From UBA10649 sp963700255 (GTDB lineage Bacteria; Actinomycetota; Actinomycetes; S36-B12): a stretch of 64,000 nucleotides of DNA. Positions within the stretch are counted from its first letter, which is position 1. Every line of letters begins with the position of its first letter. A model generated the notes under the pieces. It searched no databases and was not told the origin of the DNA. It worked only from the letters and a program-made list of their open reading frames with translations. The stretch is taken from contig CAVOWW010000030.1 in the NCBI GenBank assembly GCA_963700255.1, positions 42,680 through 106,679 on the forward strand. The letters run 5' to 3'. This document shows, piece by piece, positions 60,744 to 64,000 of this stretch. Made by a program: the position numbers and the translations under genes.

Positions 60744-61603
60744 TCCGGCGACCCAGCGGCCTGCCGCCGACGCTCGCATCCCTCGACCGCACGGTCGTCA
60801 TGGGCGTCCTCAACGTCACGCCCGACTCGTTCTCCGACGGTGGCGCCTTCCTCGACGCCCAGCGCGCCGTCGACCACGGCCGCGACTGCACGCGGCGGGT
60901 GCCGATCTCGTCGACGTCGGCGGTGAGTCGACGCGGCCGGGCGCGCAGCGGGTGCCCGTCGAGGAGGAGCTCCCACGGGTCCTGCCCGTCATCGCCGGGC
61001 TGGTCGCCGCGGCGTGCCGGTGAGCATCGACACGATGCGCGCCGAGTGCGCCCGGGCGGCCGTCGCTGCGGGCGCCTGCGTCGTCAACGACGTCAGCGGC
61101 GGCCTGGCCGACCCGGAGATGTACTCGCCGTAGCGGAGCTCGGCGTGCCCTACATCGCGATGCACTGGCGAGGTCACAGCGACCGCATGGACGACCTCGC
61201 GCAGTACGACGACGTGGCGCTCGACGTCATGCGCGAGCTGCGCGAGCGAGTCGGAGGCCGCCACCGCGGCCGGCGTCGATCCCGCGCCATCGTCATCGAT
61301 CCGGGCCTCGGCTTCGCCAAGGATGCCGACCACAACTGGCAGCTCCTGCTCAAGCTCACGACGCTGCTCGCACCAGGGCTACCCGGTCCTGGTCGGGGCC
61401 TCCCGCAAGCGGTTCCTCGGCTCGCTGCTCGCTGACGACGACGGCGAGCCGCGCCCCGTCGACGGCGCGATGCGGCACCGACGCGATCAGCGCGATCGCC
61501 GCGACGATGGGCGTGTGGGCGGTCCGCGTGCACGACGTCGCGCGGAGCCGCGACGCCGGTCGAGGTGGCAGCTGCATGGCGGCAGGGGAGGGAGCGTGGC
61601 TGA
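60740..61603 (+). CDS. folP: Dihydropteroate synthase, many indels
   Basis: FolP joins the pterin and p-aminobenzoate, the sulfonamide target. Recognisable pieces in changing frames: MGVLNVTPDSFSDGG, ADLVDVGGESTRPGA, VSIDTMRAECARAAV, VVNDVSGGLADPEM, YIAMHWRGHSDRMDD, IVIDPGLGFAKDADHNWQLL, YPVLVGASRKRFLGSLL. At least six frame changes occur within 860 bases. The ATG at 60740 overlaps the folE end, and the end VARSRDAVEVAAAW runs to 61603, overlapping folB. Confidence 0.85.
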
Positions 61604-61969
61604 CCAGATCCGCATCCGCGGCATCCGCGGCGTGGGGCACCACGGGGTGTTCGCGCACGAGCGGCGCGAGGGCCAGGAGTTCTCGGTCGACGTGTCGCTC
61701 GACGTGCGCACCCCGCGGCCGCCGGCTCGGACGACCTCGCCGACACCGTCGACTACGGCCAGGTGGCGAACGCCGTGCACGCGCTCATCGTCGGGCGAGC
61801 CGGTCGATCTCGTCGAGACGCTCGCCGAGCGCATCGCCGGCGCCTGCCTCGCCTTCCCCGGCGTCGAGCGGGTCGAAGGTCACGGTGCACAAGCCGCATG
61901 CGCCGATCGAGGTGCCGTTCGACGACGTCGAGCTCCGCATCGTGCGGACGCCGGGCGGCGATGGCATGA
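61596..61969 (+). CDS. folB: Dihydroneopterin aldolase, several indels
   Basis: FolB cuts dihydroneopterin to 6-hydroxymethyl-dihydropterin and glycolaldehyde. The GTG at 61596 starts ADQIRIRGIRGVGHHGVFAHERREGQEFSVDVSLDV. Later pieces in other frames are DDLADTVDYGQVANAV, VDLVETLAERIAGACLAFPGVERV and VTVHKPHAPIEVPFDDV. About three frame changes. Complete gene otherwise. Confidence 0.85.
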
Positions 61970-62476
61970 CGTCGCCCTCGCCCTCGGCTCGAACCTGGGC
62001 GACTCGCGCCGCCATCCTGCAGGGCGCGGTCGACGACTCGCTGCCCTGGAGGGCCTCCGCTCGAGGCCGTGTCCGCGGTCTACGAGACCGACGCCGTCGG
62101 GGGCCCGGAGCAGGCGCGTACCTCAACGCCGTCGTCGTCGGCGACAGCGACGATGACCAGGCCGGTGTTGCTCGCCGCCACGCAGGCGATCGAGCATGCC
62201 TGGGATCGAGTCCGCGAGGTCCGCTGGGGACCCCGCACCCTCGACATCGACCTCCTCACGCTGGGCGGCGACGTGGTCGAGACGCCTCTGCTGACGCTGC
62301 CGCACCCGCGCGCGCACGAGCGTGCCTTCGTGCTCGTCCCGTGGCTCGACGCCGATCCCGAGGCGCGCGTCCCCGGCCATGGTCGCGTCGACGATCTGCT
62401 CGGCTCCTGCGATGCGAGCGGAGTGCGCCCGACGGACGTCCGGCTCCGCCTGCCGAGCGCATCGGATCCGGCATGA
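61961..62476 (+). CDS. folK: HPPK (2-amino-4-hydroxy-6-hydroxymethyldihydropteridine diphosphokinase), several indels
   Basis: FolK activates the pterin with pyrophosphate before FolP acts. Pieces: DVALALGSNLGDSR at the start, LEAVSAVYETDAVGG, YLNAVVVG, then one long clean frame LLAATQAIEHAWDRVREVRWGPRTLDIDLLTLGG, with the HPRAHERAFVLVPWLDADP element. It ends at 62476 and overlaps the DUF3180 start. Confidence 0.87.
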
Positions 62477-62945
62477 ACGCCATGCAGCCCACCCGGTGGG
62501 GCTGCTCGTCGCGGTCGCGGCCATCGCCGCAGCGCTCGGCTGGGGCGTCGTGCAGGTGGTCGATGCCTGGTTCGGTCGACTGGTACCGGTGCCGTGGGCC
62601 GCCGCGGGCGCGCTGTGGCTCGTTGCCGGTGCCGTGGCGTACTGGGCCTTCACCAGCCGCCCCCGGCTCAGGCGCCTGCCCGGCGCGAAGCCGATGCCGC
62701 ACCTGGTGGCCGCGCGCACGGCCGCGCTGGCGATGGCGGCCTCCCGGATCGGGGCACTCGTGCTGGGGTTCTACGCCGGCATCGCCGTGGGGATGGCGCC
62801 GAGCCTCTCGACTCCGTCCGGGCTGCAGATCTTCTGGGCGGCCTCGGCGGCCGCGCTCGGGGCGTTCGCCCTGGTGGCGGCGGCCCTGTGGCTGGAGACC
62901 CTGTGCCGTCTGCCCGTGGGACCCGACGACGGGGCCCGTCCGTGA
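62473..62945 (+). CDS. DUF3180 membrane protein, one base lost near the start
   Basis: A protein of about 157 residues with four hydrophobic helices, of the actinobacterial DUF3180 family that regularly follows folK. The ATG at 62473 overlaps the folK stop. One base is missing near 62501; the second frame begins GLLVAVAAIAAALGWGVVQVV and includes MPHLVAARTAALAMAASRIGALVLGFYAG. Function unknown. Confidence 0.83.
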
Positions 62946-62973
62946 CCCGCATCGAGGGCATACGGTCTCGCCC

Positions 62974-63264
62974 ATGACCGATGCCGCCCTCGAGGACCTG
63001 CCGTTCGACGAGCTCCGCCAGCGCGCCTTCAAGCGCGCTGAGCACCATGGCGACCTCGGCTTCTTCACCGACCTGTTCTCGCACATGCCAGGGATGGTGG
63101 CCATCGAGGGCGAGGGCGGCGACCTGGGTGCCGTCGGCGGCACCATCATCGAGAGCGTGCGCGCCTGGCGCGAGATGGTCGGCGACAAGCCGCTGGACGA
63201 GACAACGGAGACGCTGCTGCGGGCGCGCTTCGTGACGTACCTTCGCGAGCACGGCGAGGAGTGA
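62974..63264 (+). CDS. Small conserved hypothetical protein
   Basis: A 96-residue acidic soluble protein (DLPFDELRQRAFKRAEHHGDLGFFTDLFSHMPG). No family recognised. Its last seven codons and stop belong to the first copy of the 55-bp tandem repeat that follows, so the end of the reading frame may have been shaped by the duplication. Confidence 0.6.
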   Translation: MTDAALEDLPFDELRQRAFKRAEHHGDLGFFTDLFSHMPGMVAIEGEGGDLGAVGGTIIESVRAWREMVGDKPLDETTETLLRARFVTYLREHGEE

Positions 63265-63370
63265 GCGGAGCGAGCCCGGAGCGGTGCTGCCGGGACCACG
63301 CGAGCACGGCGAGGAGTGAGCGGAGCGAGCCCCGGAGCGGTGCTGCCGGGACCACGCGAGCACGGCGAGA
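63245..63370 (+). repeat. 55-56-bp tandem repeat across a gene end
   Basis: Two nearly identical units (63245-63299 and 63300-63355; the second has one extra C) and a 15-base piece of a third. Each unit starts GCGAGCACGGCGAGGAGTGA and ends GCTGCCGGGACCAC. The unit contains a TGA stop that closes the preceding gene. Confidence 0.9.
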
Positions 63371-63407
63371 GCTAGCCGCACCCCGCACCCACTCAACTCA
63401 TACGGGG

Positions 63408-64000
63408 CTACCGATCGACGTCCCCGATGACCATCGGGAACGACATGACTGCGTCGGCCAGCTGTTCGTAGCGGGTGCCGATGAGGCACGGCCCCAGCGC
63501 CTGCATCGTGGCGAACGACGCGGACCGGATCTTCATCCGCCACGGCGTCTTCTCGCCGGCGCCCACGACGAGGCACCCGCTAATCCCGAGCGGTCCCTCG
63601 ATCCACGTGTAGAACGTGCCCTCGGGGAGGCGCACGACCTTCGGCAGCGTCACGTCGACCGGCCCGGGTCCGAGGCGTCGGAGCTCGTCGATGCATGCGG
63701 ACGCCAGCGCAGCGGAGATCGGCAGCTGCTGGACGAGCACGGCGTAGCGGGCGGGCAGGTCCCCCGCGTCCCGCGTGACGACGACCAGGTGGTCGGCGAG
63801 CTGGGCGTACGAGAGGTACGGGTCGTCGCGACGGAGGTCGAGGTCGAAGCCGCTCGCCCGGGCCACGATGCCGCTCGTGCCGAGGTCGATGGCCGCGTCG
63901 CGGGAGAGGGAAGTAACCCCGGCGAACGGCTCGGCGTAGGCGCGCACCTCGTCCGCGAGGCGCGCCTGAGACTGCCGAGCCGGGCGAGGGCATCGAGGTA
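63408..64000 (-). CDS. nuoD: NADH-quinone oxidoreductase subunit D-like protein (partial)
   Basis: The C-terminal about 195 residues of a NuoD-like 49-kDa subunit, whose start lies beyond the right edge. Marks: GTSGIVARASGFDLDLRRDDPYLSY, GTFYTWIEGPLGISGCLVVG, PWRMKIRSASFATMQAL, and the end VIGDVDR. NuoD family proteins sit in the quinone-reducing arm of complex I or related hydrogenases. The match is divergent, so it may belong to a second, atypical complex. A possible frame slip lies near 63963. Confidence 0.8.
   Translation of the reverse strand, partial: PRCPRPARQSQARLADEVRAYAEPFAGVTSLSRDAAIDLGTSGIVARASGFDLDLRRDDPYLSYAQLADHLVVVTRDAGDLPARYAVLVQQLPISAALASACIDELRRLGPGPVDVTLPKVVRLPEGTFYTWIEGPLGISGCLVVGAGEKTPWRMKIRSASFATMQALGPCLIGTRYEQLADAVMSFPMVIGDVDR

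Overview
The window is a high-GC actinobacterial chromosome segment. Gene content and order point to the order Propionibacteriales, probably Nocardioidaceae; this is inference from mycothiol-type arsenate reductases, DUF6421, DUF3180, PGPGW-type protein, the tilS-hpt-ftsH-folEPBK block and 11-bp GTTCACC-type PHO boxes. No rRNA, tRNA, CRISPR array, integrase or intact insertion sequence was found.

1-14.7 kb: mixed genes. They include an M23 peptidase, several GNAT acetyltransferases (one a tandem double domain), a META-domain lipoprotein, an iron-sulfur (6-4)-type photolyase, a GGDEF-EAL protein split by one lost base, tryptophan 2,3-dioxygenase, a membrane protein with a spermidine-synthase-like domain, and a secreted Asp/Ser-rich repeat protein. 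Within this part lies an unusual pair: a small SpeD (AdoMet decarboxylase)-like protein followed by a LuxI-like acyltransferase.

14.7-30.3 kb: a TPP-riboswitch-controlled thiBPQ transporter, an Lrp regulator, two bacterial-PH membrane proteins, a tightly coupled DUF6421-SDR-threonine aldolase operon, a DEAD-box helicase with a long structured leader, and small membrane and lipoprotein genes.

30.4-46 kb: moeA, small unknown genes and a cyclic-nucleotide-binding protein lying among PHO boxes. Then come arsenic locus 1 (arsR / arsI, mycothiol-type arsC, arsD, arsA, arsC, acr3) and the phosphate genes pit, pstC, pstA, pstB, pstS and a second PstS-like lipoprotein. PHO boxes stand before pit, pstC and pstS, so arsenate detoxification and phosphate uptake are physically joined.

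46-52.3 kb: a sulfide operon (SQR, TusE/DsrC-like, DsrE2-like), mgsA, a HAD phosphatase, and arsenic locus 2 (aquaporin divergent from an ArsR-ArsC fusion and a helical-domain-ArsC fusion). A two-gene operon of unknown function follows, headed by three adjoining 14-bp palindromes.

52.3-64 kb: a conserved housekeeping block (ppa, dacB, manA, zinc metalloprotease, tilS, hpt, ftsH, folE, folP, folB, folK, DUF3180) and, at the right edge, part of a NuoD-like gene. From about 48.9 kb onward almost every second gene carries single-base indels, including essential fol genes. This looks like consensus error rather than gene decay, so coordinates there are approximate in frame.
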